The notes under the pieces: generated by a model
The model's database searches: none
What the model was told of the DNA's origin: nothing
The model's input: the letters and a program-made list of their open reading frames with translations, nothing else
Position numbers and translations under genes: made by a program
In this document: positions 1-9,174 of the stretch, one piece after another
Position numbering within the stretch: position 1 is the stretch's first letter
Layout: each line of letters begins with the position of its first letter
Assembly (NCBI GenBank): GCA_001914785.1
Contig: MNDE01000081.1
Coordinates: 1 to 60,885, forward strand
DNA from: Acidobacteria bacterium 13_2_20CM_57_17
Lineage (GTDB): Bacteria; Acidobacteriota; Terriglobia; Acidiferrales; UBA7541
DNA: 60,885 bases
Direction: 5' to 3'

Positions 1-61
1 GTTGTCCGGCATGGGGAGCGGCGCGTTCAGCCCCCAATTACGGACAAATAGCGAGGCAAGC

Positions 62-1051
62 ATGAACCCGGCCATCTTGCTAGTGGATTTTGTCTCGGCG
101 GATCGCGAAGGATTGCAATCTTTCCTGCAGAGCCAGCAATGCGATGTAGATACAGCGGCAAATGGCGAATCCGCTTTGAGCTGCTGCCTGGAGATGCAGC
201 CGGACTTGGTTCTCCTCTACGATAGTTTGCCGGACATCGGCAGTTTCGAACTTTGCCGCCGGCTGAAGGAAGACCCCCTCAATCAGCTCACGCCGGTCGT
301 TTTGGTGAAACCCTCACCGGATCAATGGGACGTACAGCGTGGACGCGAAGCCGGGGCAATGGACATTTGGGCTACGCCGCCATCGCTGTGGGATCTGCTC
401 GGCCGCGTGGAGACACTCTTGCGGCTCAAGAAATACATGGAAGAGCAGGCCAAGTCCGTGGTGTTTTCGCTGGCACGAAGCGTCGATTCAAAACAAAACT
501 TGCGGAACGGCCACTCGAAACGTCTTGTGGGATTCGCCGAGCAATTAGGAGAAAGCCTCGGCCTTGGAGAAGAAGACCTGCACGAACTCCGCATCGCCAG
601 TTGGCTTCACGACATAGGGAAGATTGGCGTGCCAGAAAGCATCCTTCTCAAACCCGGGCCTTTGAACGCGGAGGAGAGAAGAATCATGCAGGAGCATCCG
701 ATTATTGGAGAAAAAATCTGCGCGCCTCTCAAGTCGCTTCGCAGAATCCTCCCGGTGATCCGGCATCATCATGAAAAAATGGACGGCAGCGGCTATCCGG
801 ATGGTCTTCGCGGAGAGGACATTCCGCTGAAAGCAAGGATTTTACAGATCGCGGACATTTACGACGCCCTGACTACCAATCGTCCTTACCGGGGAGCTCT
901 CCCTTCGGAGGAAGCGTTACGGATTCTTTTCAGCGAAGTGGAAGAAGGCTGGCTCGATGCTTCCGTGGTATTGAAGTTTTCGCAAATCTGCAGAGAGAAC
1001 GAGTACTTGCCCTCAGGGAAAAGAACGACGCTGACCCCGGATTACGTTTAG
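62..1051 (+). CDS. HD-GYP domain protein with degenerate receiver domain
   Basis: Predicted cyclic-di-GMP phosphodiesterase of the HD-GYP class, 329 aa from the ATG at 62; a TTG at position 2 would add 20 residues with no domain. Residues about 3-125 align with a CheY-like receiver, but the position of the phosphoacceptor Asp is Tyr53 (the Asp is shifted to 54) and the conserved Lys before Pro is Thr105, so phosphorylation is doubtful. Residues about 135-310 form the HD-GYP domain with His183-Asp184, a HHH run near 235 and the GSGYP motif near 243-247, all intact. It lies 300 bp upstream of a two-component pair. The open frame continues to the window edge, so an upstream start outside the window cannot be excluded. 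Confidence 0.88.
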   Translation: MNPAILLVDFVSADREGLQSFLQSQQCDVDTAANGESALSCCLEMQPDLVLLYDSLPDIGSFELCRRLKEDPLNQLTPVVLVKPSPDQWDVQRGREAGAMDIWATPPSLWDLLGRVETLLRLKKYMEEQAKSVVFSLARSVDSKQNLRNGHSKRLVGFAEQLGESLGLGEEDLHELRIASWLHDIGKIGVPESILLKPGPLNAEERRIMQEHPIIGEKICAPLKSLRRILPVIRHHHEKMDGSGYPDGLRGEDIPLKARILQIADIYDALTTNRPYRGALPSEEALRILFSEVEEGWLDASVVLKFSQICRENEYLPSGKRTTLTPDYV

Positions 1052-1351
1052 CGGCTGAGCGTTCGTCTGAGTACTCGACGCACTGGGAAAGTGGCATAAA
1101 GCTTTGCCGACCTGGTGGCTGCGCATCGCGAACACTTCCGCAGGTCTCACAATTCCCGATAAAAGCAGGCAGGGGACAAGTGTTGGTGTTCCCAGGCCCC
1201 GAAATGCACGTCGCGGAGACGCGAGCGGCACGCAGGTTTAGAGTACGGCAGAGAACTTGGCAAGGGGCGGGCAGATTGCTAGAGTCGAAGTGTCCAGCTC
1301 AGCAGTGTTTACGCCAATCATCTAAAACATGCCGAAGAGAGGCTGGGAGCC
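1052..1351. other. 300-bp intergenic region without a recognised gene
   Basis: This gap separates the HD-GYP gene from the NtrC-type regulator. No convincing open frame or RNA gene is seen. A sigma-54-like string at 1092-1107 has one base too many between its GG and GC elements. The only clear signal is the GGGAG ribosome binding site just before 1352. Confidence 0.5.
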
Positions 1352-2776
1352 ATGCCGGAAGAAACGCGGGCAGCGGTGCGGGCCATGGAAATGGTGGAGC
1401 GGAAGGACCGCGTGCTGATTGTCGAAGATGAAGACAATGCGCGCAAGGGCTACGAACAGCTCTTGCAGCGGTGGGGCTGCGATGTGGTCGGCGTGGGAAC
1501 GGCGGAAGACGCGCTGGCAAAATTCGCGAGTTACCAGCCGGACACGCTGATCGCGGACGTGGAATTGCCCGGGATGAACGGGCTGGACCTGCTGAAGCAG
1601 CTCGGGGCGGAACTCCACGGCGTGCCCGCCATCATCATTACGGGCAAAGGAAGCGAAGAACGCGCGGTGGCGGCGATCGAAGCGGGAGCGTTCTGGTACA
1701 TCGAAAAACCGCTGAAGGGGCCGGTACTGCGCGCGCTGCTGGACCGGGCGCTGGGCAAAGCGCGTGACGCGCGGCAGCTCGCAGTGCTGCAGCGGCAATT
1801 GCGCGAGACGGGGCGGCTGGGCGACCTCGTGGGAGCGTCCAAGCACATGCAGGAAGTGATGCGCATCGTAGAGACGGCGGCGCCAAGCTCGGCGTCGGTG
1901 TTGATCACGGGAGAGACCGGTTCGGGCAAGGAAATCGTGGCGCGGACGCTGCACAAGCTCTCGCCGAGAGCCAACGGACCGTTTGTGGCGATTAATTGTT
2001 CGGCGATCCCCGAGACGCTGATGGAGAGTGAGATTTTTGGGCACGAGCGCGGAGCGTTTACAGGCGCGGCCGAGCGGCGCATCGGCTGCTTCGAATTGGC
2101 GGACGGCGGCACGCTGCTGCTCGATGAAATCGGCGAAATGCCGGCGCCGACGCAAGCGAAGCTGTTGCGCGTGCTGGAAGACCGCAAAGTGCGGCGGCTG
2201 GGGAGCAAGAGTGAGACCCCGGTGGACGTGCGCGTTATTGCGGCAACCAACAAAGAACCGGAGCAGGCGGTTAGTAGCGGCCAATTACGACAGGATCTAT
2301 ATTTTCGGCTGAACGTGTTTCACATCCATCTGCCGCCACTGCGCGAACACAAGGAGGACATCTCGCTGCTGGTCGACTATATCCTGCGCGACGTCAACAG
2401 CAAGCATGGCAAGCACGTACGAGGGATCGGCGCGGAAGTTCTGGACATTTTCATGGGGCACACGTGGCCGGGGAATATCCGCGAGCTGCGCAATGTGCTG
2501 GAGCGCGCCGCCATCATGTGCGAAAAAGATCTGATTACGCGCTCGTGCCTGCCGGGAGAATTCGGGAAGACGGGAGCGAAAGGGCCGAGCGATCTTTCCG
2601 CGATCAAATTCCCGGTGGGAACGACGGTGGATGCGATGGAGCGGGAACTGATCCTGCAGACGCTGAGCGCAACGGGAAACAATAAAACACGGGCCGCGGA
2701 ACTGCTCGGCATCAGTCTGAAAACACTTCATAATAAGCTGAAAGAATACGGCGGCGACCGCGCCGAAGCAGAGTAG
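1352..2776 (+). CDS. Sigma-54-dependent response regulator, NtrC family
   Basis: Enhancer-binding activator of sigma-54 RNA polymerase, 474 aa. The receiver domain (about 20-135) keeps the acidic pair, phosphoacceptor Asp69 and Lys119. The AAA+ domain (about 157-390) has Walker A GETGSGKE (187-194) and the sigma-54 contact loop GAFTGA (234-239). A Fis-type helix-turn-helix closes the protein (NKTRAAELLGIS near the C-terminus). The start at 1352 is preceded by GGGAGCC; an in-frame ATG at 1385 is the alternative and would still keep the receiver. The kinase gene begins 10 bases after the stop, so the two form a two-component operon. Target genes are unknown. Confidence 0.95.
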   Translation: MPEETRAAVRAMEMVERKDRVLIVEDEDNARKGYEQLLQRWGCDVVGVGTAEDALAKFASYQPDTLIADVELPGMNGLDLLKQLGAELHGVPAIIITGKGSEERAVAAIEAGAFWYIEKPLKGPVLRALLDRALGKARDARQLAVLQRQLRETGRLGDLVGASKHMQEVMRIVETAAPSSASVLITGETGSGKEIVARTLHKLSPRANGPFVAINCSAIPETLMESEIFGHERGAFTGAAERRIGCFELADGGTLLLDEIGEMPAPTQAKLLRVLEDRKVRRLGSKSETPVDVRVIAATNKEPEQAVSSGQLRQDLYFRLNVFHIHLPPLREHKEDISLLVDYILRDVNSKHGKHVRGIGAEVLDIFMGHTWPGNIRELRNVLERAAIMCEKDLITRSCLPGEFGKTGAKGPSDLSAIKFPVGTTVDAMERELILQTLSATGNNKTRAAELLGISLKTLHNKLKEYGGDRAEAE

Positions 2777-2785
2777 GGACGCAGA

Positions 2786-4639
2786 ATGCAGCTGCGGCTG
2801 CGGACAAAACTTACGCTGGTGATGACGAGCCTGGTGCTGCTCGTCGCGGCAGTCCTGTCAGGTGTGTCCTTCTGGCAGTTGCTCGAACACGTGCTGCGCG
2901 AGACCAACAAGCGGACGGTAGAACTGGCGGGAGACAGTTTTGAATGGGTGCAACGCGCCCTCGCCGATGCCAGCAGCCACGGCTGGCGGCCGGAATCGAA
3001 CGCCGCGGAAGATATCCACGACTACGTGCGTTACGCGCTGCAATCGAGCGAAGGGCTGCAGGCGCAACTAAAGGCCGCGATTGGATCACCGGCGATTTAC
3101 GAAGTCACGATCATCGACAAGGACGGCATCGTACTGGTTTCGAGCGACAAGTCGGAAGAGGGAAAGTTTCACCTTGGCCGCAGCGCGATTTCGGACCTGA
3201 TGCAACGCGGCTTCCTGCACAAGGTCACCGTGTTGCGGGGAAAACCAAGGATCTACGAGTACAGTTTGCCTTTCAAAGCCGGGGGCCAACCTTTCGATAT
3301 TCGAGTGGCCATATCGACTGGATTGCTCCTGGACGAAATGGCTCCCGCCCTGCGTACGTCGGGAATTTTTGCACTGGCAGCGTTGGCGATTTCAACGTTG
3401 CTCGCCGCGGTGGTCAGCCGGGCAACGCTCGAGCCATTACAAGACATCTCAGCGCAACTGGACCGAATTTCGGCGGGGCAATACGACGCGCCTTCACCGG
3501 AGGTCACGGGCTTCGGCGGGAGCGGGGACGAACTGGGACTCGTGAGCCGAAAAATTACGCAGGTCGGCCAGCAATTGCGCGGAGTACACGAAATTTTCAG
3601 CACCATGCGCGAAAACATGAATTCGGTGATGGCCGGGCTCGAAGATGGATTGCTGCTGTTCACGCGGGATGCGCGCGCGGTGATGATCAGCCCGGCGGCA
3701 GAAAAATTTCTCGGTGAACCAGCAGGACAATTCCTGGGACGGCGCGTGACGGAAATTTTTCCTCCCGGGCATCCGTTGCACGAGGCGCTGCACATTGAAA
3801 GCGACGAATTGAGCGAAGTGGCGGCGGAAACGGAACTGGCGACGAGCGAAGGCCCGAAGCGCGTGAGCGTCAGCGTACAAGCCATCCAGGAAGATGGTGA
3901 GCGGATGGGAGCGCTGGTGACGCTCCGGGACCTGGATTCGCTGGAAAGCATCAATACGCAACTTCAAGTGAGCGAACGGCTGGCGGCGCTGGGGCGCATC
4001 ACCGCGGGTGTGGCGCACGAAGTGAAGAATCCACTGAATTCCATGCGGCTGTGGCTGGAAAATCTGAAGGAATCGCTTTCCGCGGAGTCCGATGGTGCGT
4101 CGCAACAGGCCGTTCAAGTGTTGGACAAAGAAATCGACCGGCTGGACGCGGTGGTGAAACGCTTCCTCGATTTCACACGGCCGATGGATATCCGGCTGGA
4201 ACAAACGCAGCTTGCGGAACTTTTGAAGGAAGTGCTGGAGTTCGCGCGGCCGCAGCTGCAGAAATCCAACATCCAACTAGCTCAATTGCTGCCGATCGAT
4301 GTGCCAGAGGTTTACGTGGATCGCGCTTTGCTCAAGCAGGCGGTGCTGAATCTGGTGCTGAACGCCGCGGAAGCCATGCCCAACGGCGGACAATTGCGGC
4401 TGGTGCTGAGCCGGCGCGGTGAAATGGCGGAAATCAGCGTGGGCGACACGGGCAAGGGAATTCCACTGGAAAACCGACAGAAAATATTTCAACTGTTTTT
4501 CACCACGCGTCCGGGGGGTAGCGGAATCGGACTCGCGAGCACGTTTCGGATTGTGCAGCTTCTCAATGGTTCGATAGACTTTACTTCGGAGGTCGGCCGG
4601 GGCACAACGTTCCGAATCGAATTGCCACTCGCGGCCTGA
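2786..4639 (+). CDS. Membrane sensor histidine kinase (NtrB/AtoS-like)
   Basis: Sensor kinase, 617 aa, partner of the preceding regulator. Transmembrane helices lie at about 9-30 and 193-213 and enclose a periplasmic sensor region of about 160 residues. They are followed by a HAMP linker (about 212-265), a PAS-like domain (about 270-385), a HisKA domain with His411 in AHEVKNPLNS, and a HATPase_c domain with the N box (NAAEAMPNGG), GDTGKGIP and GSGIGLA. All catalytic boxes are intact. The start follows AGGGACGCAGA. A lipoprotein gene begins two bases after the stop, which suggests co-translation. The sensed ligand cannot be told from sequence. Confidence 0.95.
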   Translation: MQLRLRTKLTLVMTSLVLLVAAVLSGVSFWQLLEHVLRETNKRTVELAGDSFEWVQRALADASSHGWRPESNAAEDIHDYVRYALQSSEGLQAQLKAAIGSPAIYEVTIIDKDGIVLVSSDKSEEGKFHLGRSAISDLMQRGFLHKVTVLRGKPRIYEYSLPFKAGGQPFDIRVAISTGLLLDEMAPALRTSGIFALAALAISTLLAAVVSRATLEPLQDISAQLDRISAGQYDAPSPEVTGFGGSGDELGLVSRKITQVGQQLRGVHEIFSTMRENMNSVMAGLEDGLLLFTRDARAVMISPAAEKFLGEPAGQFLGRRVTEIFPPGHPLHEALHIESDELSEVAAETELATSEGPKRVSVSVQAIQEDGERMGALVTLRDLDSLESINTQLQVSERLAALGRITAGVAHEVKNPLNSMRLWLENLKESLSAESDGASQQAVQVLDKEIDRLDAVVKRFLDFTRPMDIRLEQTQLAELLKEVLEFARPQLQKSNIQLAQLLPIDVPEVYVDRALLKQAVLNLVLNAAEAMPNGGQLRLVLSRRGEMAEISVGDTGKGIPLENRQKIFQLFFTTRPGGSGIGLASTFRIVQLLNGSIDFTSEVGRGTTFRIELPLAA

Positions 4640-4641
4640 AC

Positions 4642-5235
4642 ATGACGGAAAACCCAGTCCGATCCTTGGTGGTGTTGGCACGCTATTCTTCACACTCTTT
4701 CATTCTTCTTTGTTGCGCGATCTTGGTACTGGAGGGATGTAGCGCAAGGAGGCGGCCGGATATCCCGTGGGCTACTGCGGTAATGGTGAGGCCCACGGCG
4801 CAACTGCGCTCGGCGGAAGAAAACAGCGCATCGGAAGATCCATTACCAGATCTGCGGTTCGAGTTGCCGACTGTACCCGGTCGCTTGATAGGTTTGCGTC
4901 CCGTGCCGCCGCGGCCGCGCAACGGCACAGCGTCCAACGCGACAGCGGGCAACGATCCCGAAAAGCCGGAAGCGCCAACGATTGCCCCACAGCTTACGCC
5001 TCAAGAATCCGCGGTTGCCCAGCAACAGACGAACGAGAGTTTAAACATTGCGGAGAGAAATCTTGGGGCCGCGCGGGGAAAAACGCTGACCGCCGCGCAG
5101 ACGGACTTGGTGTCCAAAATCAGAAGCTTCATCAAGGACGCGCGGGAAGCCGCACAGATCACGGATTGGAGCCGCGCTCGCAGCCTGGCGAAAAAAGCGC
5201 AGGTGCTCTCCGAGGAACTCGCAAGTTCGCTCTAG
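4642..5235 (+). CDS. Putative lipoprotein, third gene of the two-component operon
   Basis: Protein of 197 aa that I do not recognise. It has a hydrophobic N-terminal segment (about 18-31) ending in a lipobox-like LEGC with Cys33, which suggests a lipid-anchored envelope protein. The middle is rich in Pro, Ala and Arg. The last 80 residues are predicted helical (NIAERNLGAARGKTLTAAQT and following) and may be a TPR-like or coiled region. It starts two bases after the kinase stop, so it is probably co-expressed and could act with the sensor at the envelope; that role is inference. Confidence 0.75.
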   Translation: MTENPVRSLVVLARYSSHSFILLCCAILVLEGCSARRRPDIPWATAVMVRPTAQLRSAEENSASEDPLPDLRFELPTVPGRLIGLRPVPPRPRNGTASNATAGNDPEKPEAPTIAPQLTPQESAVAQQQTNESLNIAERNLGAARGKTLTAAQTDLVSKIRSFIKDAREAAQITDWSRARSLAKKAQVLSEELASSL

Positions 5236-5336
5236 TTTGCGATCCACATTCACCTTACTTCGCGCTGGACAGAGTTTGCTGAGTGAGACGTTCGGCTGCG
5301 GAGTATGCCCTCTGCTAGTTGCGTTAAGATGACACT

Positions 5337-6476
5337 ATGAAGAAGTTCGATGTGGCCATCGCAGGCGGTGGAGTGATTGGCGGAGCTATCGCGCTGGAGC
5401 TGGCGCGCGCCGGTCTGCGCGTGGCGGTCTTTGATCGTCAACAACCGGGGCAGGAAGCGTCCTGGGCCAGCGCGGGGATTCTTTCTCCGGCGCCGGAAAG
5501 TCCGGGGATGATTGTGATGGTGCCACTGGGAAAGGCGAGCTTGGCGCTTTATCCTAGATTTGTTGCGGAAGTCGAAGAGATTTCTGGAAAAAGCACAGGC
5601 TTTCGGCCTAAGGGGACGCTCGAGGCGCTGTTTTCGCACGATACGAAGGCAGAGCTCAGCACGATTATCGCGCTGCACCACGGGCTGGGACTGCGTGCTG
5701 AGGCGCTGGGCGCCGAAGATGCCCGCGAGCTTGAGCCGGCGCTGAGCGAAGAAGCCGAAGCCGCCGCGCTGCGACCGGACGAAGCATCCATCGACAACCG
5801 CGCGCTGATGGCGGCCATTCTGGAAGCGGCGCAACACAGCGGTGCCCAGATTTTTTCTGGAAACGGCGCAAAAGCGATTTGGCGGGAGAAGAATCGCTGC
5901 GCCGGCTTGATTCTGCAGAATGAAAAAGTGGAAGCCCCGTGGACAATCATCGCCGCAGGCTGCTTTTCGGCGGCGATCGAAGGGGTTGCGCCATATGCGC
6001 CTGTACGTCCTGCAAAAGGACAGATGGCCGCGCTGCGCGCGGATGAATTGAAAATAGATCGCGTGCTGTGGTCCGAGAAAATCTATCTGGTGCCGCGCAA
6101 CGACGGGAGAATCGTCGCGGGGGCGACTGTCGAGTATGCCGGCTTCGACAAGCGGACTACGGCGGGTGGCATCGAGAAGATTCTTTCAGCCGCCATCGAA
6201 CTTGCCCCGGGCCTTGCAAATGCGCGCATCGAAGATACCTGGGCCGGGTTGCGGCCCGACTCTCCCGATCATTTGCCAATACTGGGACCGACGGACATCG
6301 ATGGCTTGCTGATGGCCACGGGACATTTCCGCAGCGGAATCCTGCTGACCCCTATTACGGCGCGACTGGTCCGCGAATGGATTACGGAACAGCGTGTGAG
6401 CGTGGATTGGGACCGCTTCAGTCCGATGCGATTTCAAGCGGAAAAGGCTGAGGCAACAAAGAAAATGCCCGCGTGA
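5337..6476 (+). CDS. thiO: Glycine oxidase ThiO / FAD-dependent amino-acid oxidase
   Basis: DAO-family flavoenzyme of 379 aa, the usual length for ThiO, which oxidises glycine to the imine used in thiazole synthesis for thiamine. The N-terminus carries the FAD-binding GGGVIGGAIALELA motif, then ASWASAGILSP typical of ThiO. The C-terminal GLRPDSPDHLPILGP segment matches the FAD-contact region of this family. No thiamine genes lie beside it, so another D-amino-acid or sarcosine-type substrate is possible. It is a single-gene unit and converges on the gene to its right. Confidence 0.85.
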   Translation: MKKFDVAIAGGGVIGGAIALELARAGLRVAVFDRQQPGQEASWASAGILSPAPESPGMIVMVPLGKASLALYPRFVAEVEEISGKSTGFRPKGTLEALFSHDTKAELSTIIALHHGLGLRAEALGAEDARELEPALSEEAEAAALRPDEASIDNRALMAAILEAAQHSGAQIFSGNGAKAIWREKNRCAGLILQNEKVEAPWTIIAAGCFSAAIEGVAPYAPVRPAKGQMAALRADELKIDRVLWSEKIYLVPRNDGRIVAGATVEYAGFDKRTTAGGIEKILSAAIELAPGLANARIEDTWAGLRPDSPDHLPILGPTDIDGLLMATGHFRSGILLTPITARLVREWITEQRVSVDWDRFSPMRFQAEKAEATKKMPA

Positions 6477-6530
6477 GAGCAACGGCCTGATGTTCCTTTA
6501 ATGAGATGCTCGACGGTACAAGCTCTTGAG

Positions 6531-7445
6531 CTAAAAGCGGAAAAACGGGAACGGAAATCCAGGCAGCGTTCGCCTCGGAGTGCGCTCGCGGCGATGGGGC
6601 TCCTCATGAGAGACAACAGGAACGAATGGTTGCGAAAGTTTGCCGGGATCGTTCGGCGGTAAATGTTCGGCGTCCAGCAGGAGCGCATGGTCGAAGATGA
6701 CATCCAACGTCGTGCCGCGCGGCAGCTCCGCTTCCGGACCGCGTGTGAGTAAAACTGCCAGCAAACCTGCCGCGGCGCCGGCTCCGTGCCCAATGACGAG
6801 GCTTGCCCTTGACGGACTGCCCGCCAAAAGGCTTGCGTAGCCTCCCACAGGGCCGCCAATGGCTGTAGCAAACAGAACTGTCTTCACGTCCTTGTCAACG
6901 ACACCAGGACCAGTGACGACTCCTTCAGGAGTGACGCCCTCCTTTCCGTCGCGATCCACGCTGCTAGGCGTGGCCCTCAATTCGATGGTGTAGCCGTTCG
7001 AAAGGGTCATCTGCTCGAGGGCGATGCGAAACTCGCCGCGTCCTCGAATCCGTCCGGGCCGCTTGGCTTCGAGAATCTGCCCGCGGACGAACGAGCCCAT
7101 CGGAATCACGATGCGATTGTTGCGCGCGATAGGATAGGCAGTCTCGAAGTAGACGGAATCGCCGGCTTTGGCGGTGCGGGTGTTGATGCCGTTGCGAAGC
7201 AAGAGCGGGAGCCTTGTGCCGATTGGGACGGAGACTTGAGTACCGTTTGAAACGAGAGCGACTGAGTTGGTGGATTCTTGCGATGGGAGCGCTGACGCTG
7301 GCGCGGAAGTTGAGGAAGGTTGCTGCGAAGAAATGGGCATCGCCGGAGCCATTGAAACAACCAAACTGTAGATGGTAGTGCGCATTAGGAGTCGGCAGAG
7401 CATTGAACACCTCAAGGCTGACCTGGCTGCCGAAGTGAAATGCAT
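6531..7445 (-). CDS. Exported protein of unknown function, paralogue A
   Basis: Exported protein of 304 aa, starting at the ATG at 7445 behind CTGGAG; longer reading frames lack a ribosome site. A signal-peptide-like stretch (MLCRLLMRTTIYSLVVSM) lies near the N-terminus. The core has the pattern GTRLPLLLRNGINTRTAKAG, then NNRIVIPMGS and G-rich strands, which resembles the beta-rich C-terminal fold of TrbI/VirB10 proteins. A glycine/alanine-rich hydrophobic segment follows (IGHGAGAAAGLLAVLLTRGP). The gene about 240 bp upstream on the same strand encodes a close paralogue. There is no conjugation machinery nearby, so the role is probably in the envelope but unknown. Confidence 0.8.
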   Translation of the reverse strand: MHFTSAARSALRCSMLCRLLMRTTIYSLVVSMAPAMPISSQQPSSTSAPASALPSQESTNSVALVSNGTQVSVPIGTRLPLLLRNGINTRTAKAGDSVYFETAYPIARNNRIVIPMGSFVRGQILEAKRPGRIRGRGEFRIALEQMTLSNGYTIELRATPSSVDRDGKEGVTPEGVVTGPGVVDKDVKTVLFATAIGGPVGGYASLLAGSPSRASLVIGHGAGAAAGLLAVLLTRGPEAELPRGTTLDVIFDHALLLDAEHLPPNDPGKLSQPFVPVVSHEEPHRRERTPRRTLPGFPFPFFRF

Positions 7446-7685
7446 GGCAGTCTCCAGAAGGTCGAAAAGTTTGAAGAGCGTGCGAATTTCGATCGTATTT
7501 AAGCAAAACCTTTTCTGGCAAGTAGTTACGGATAGGTGAAGGAAGACTTGGCCGGGGCAGAAATTAGCGGGGCGCATTTCAGGGATCGAGACAGCAATCG
7601 AAGGCAGGCATCTCTGTCAGCCAGAGACGACAGGTCTTTTCAGGATGCCTGATGGAATCGTATCCCGCCCGCCGTTTTGACTAAC

Positions 7686-8489
7686 CTAATGTTCCGGCGG
7701 TTGTTGTCGTACGGGAGGTTGGAAGACAGGCTGAAATTGTCCAAGATTGTTGAATTGAATCTGGCTGCCGTCAAGCGACAGGTCGTGTTCGAGGACCACG
7801 TCCATCGTGGAACCGCGCGGAAGCTCGGCCTCCGGCCCGCGGGTGAGCAGAACGGCAGCAAGCCCGGCCGCTGCTCCGATTCCTGCGCCAATGCCTGCGC
7901 CTTTCGGGGTACGTGTGGCGATGGCGCCTATGCCAGCTCCTGCAGTAGTTGTGGATATGACCGTCCCAGCTTTCTCGCCTTTGTTGCCGCCGCCTGTGAC
8001 TTTACCTTCCGAATCCATGGTCTCCTTGCCGCCAGAATCCGCGCTGCGCGGGGCGGCCCGCAGATCGACGGTGTAGCCGTTTGGCAGGATCAAGGTATCG
8101 AGGCGCATCCGAAATTCCCCGCGGCCCTTGACGCGGCCGGGGCGCTTGGCTTCCAGCAATTCACCGCGAAGATAGGACCCGACCGGGATGACGATGCGAT
8201 TGTTCTCGGTAATCGGAAAGGAGGTTTGAAGATAGACGGAGTCGCCGGCTTTGGCACTGCGCGTGGAGATCCCATTCTGGAGGACAACGCCCACTCGCGT
8301 TCCCGAGGGAACCGTGATTTTTTCACTGGAGCCTGCGGCTTGTGCCGGAGCAGGCTTCGGGGCGACCGGAGGAGGCGCGTCGGACTGTGGGCCTTCGGGC
8401 TGTTGAGCGGCGCAAGACGGGCCTATTGCCAGCATGCTTGCGACCAAAAGCAGGGTTTTACGAAACTCTTGGCGCAGCAGCTCTCTCAT
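7686..8489 (-). CDS. Exported protein of unknown function, paralogue B
   Basis: Protein of 267 aa with a clear signal peptide (about 1-28, ending SCAAQ). It shares with the downstream paralogue the blocks GTRVGVVLQNGISTRSAKAGDSVY, NNRIVIPVGSYLRGELLEAK, GRGEFRMRLDTL and LLTRGPEAELPRG, in the same order. The shared blocks point to tandem duplication. It differs by a glycine-rich insert with GAGIGAGIGAAAG. The fold again recalls the TrbI C-terminal beta domain; function is unknown. Confidence 0.82.
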   Translation of the reverse strand: MRELLRQEFRKTLLLVASMLAIGPSCAAQQPEGPQSDAPPPVAPKPAPAQAAGSSEKITVPSGTRVGVVLQNGISTRSAKAGDSVYLQTSFPITENNRIVIPVGSYLRGELLEAKRPGRVKGRGEFRMRLDTLILPNGYTVDLRAAPRSADSGGKETMDSEGKVTGGGNKGEKAGTVISTTTAGAGIGAIATRTPKGAGIGAGIGAAAGLAAVLLTRGPEAELPRGSTMDVVLEHDLSLDGSQIQFNNLGQFQPVFQPPVRQQPPEH

Positions 8490-8628
8490 GGCAACCCTCC
8501 GCGCTGCTTGATGCGATGCACCAAGCAGCGATCCCGGATGCCTGAGTATAACCCCACACGCTCTTTTAGTCGCGGTTTGACCGGCGAGTAAACGAGGGCT
8601 ACGCTTGAGCGACAGTCAGGAGAATGGC

Positions 8629-8829
8629 ATGGCGAAGCTGGCGTTGATTTATGGGATGAGGCTGCTGCCCGAGGAAGATCTTGGCGAGGTGAAGGACGCC
8701 ACGGTGGTGCTGAAGAACGGCCGAACGGCGCGCGTAGCGATGCACTTGATCGAAGGCAGCAAGGAAGAGATTGAGAACACTTTTCGCCAGTCCATCGAAG
8801 CGTTTTTTGAGATGTATCCGGAGATTTAG
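8629..8829 (+). CDS. Small hypothetical protein, 66 aa
   Basis: Short acidic protein that I do not recognise. I chose the ATG at 8629 because AGGAGA precedes it at normal spacing; an upstream TTG in the same frame lacks such a site. Sequence features are a KDATVVLKNGRTARVAMHL block that could be two beta strands, then an acidic helix ending EMYPEI. It is a cytoplasmic orphan gene between two minus-strand units. Confidence 0.65.
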   Translation: MAKLALIYGMRLLPEEDLGEVKDATVVLKNGRTARVAMHLIEGSKEEIENTFRQSIEAFFEMYPEI

Positions 8830-8857
8830 AAGCTGCGGTTAGAGGTCGAAATCGGGA

Positions 8858-9172
8858 TCAGCGATTGCCGAAGTTTTCCGGATCGGCGTTGGGATCGCCA
8901 AGATTATCGTTGATGAGAACCGTGGATTGACCGGTCAATTCGAAGCGTTTCCGACATTTGTAGCAAGCCACCAGGTCATCCAAGCGGACCATATAAGAAC
9001 TGGCTTTGGCAAACTTTTTCTTATCTTCTTCGCCGATTCCGCGCGGCAATTCCTTTTTCTTCCGGCAGACCTTCCAGCGCACAGGAGCCTCGAATTCGCC
9101 GCGGCAACTAGGGCAGACCAGCTTCACCTTCCGGGTTTCTTCTTTTTCGGTGTAAAACTGGCGCTCGTCCAT
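8858..9172 (-). CDS. Small zinc-ribbon protein
   Basis: Protein of 104 aa with two Cys pairs, CPSC (near 20-23) and CYKC (near 90-93), spaced like a zinc ribbon or rubredoxin-like knuckle. The stretch between them is Lys-rich. The ATG at 9172 lies two bases after the stop of the upstream deacetylase gene, so the two are probably translated together. A role in nucleic-acid or protein binding is possible; nothing more can be said. Confidence 0.75.
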   Translation of the reverse strand: MDERQFYTEKEETRKVKLVCPSCRGEFEAPVRWKVCRKKKELPRGIGEEDKKKFAKASSYMVRLDDLVACYKCRKRFELTGQSTVLINDNLGDPNADPENFGNR

Positions 9173-9174
9173 GA

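Noticed and set aside
1092..1107. Sigma-54-like TGGCAT...TTTGC motif before the NtrC-type regulator
   Set aside because: The distance between the GG and GC elements is one base longer than in true -24/-12 promoters, and the -24 box is imperfect.
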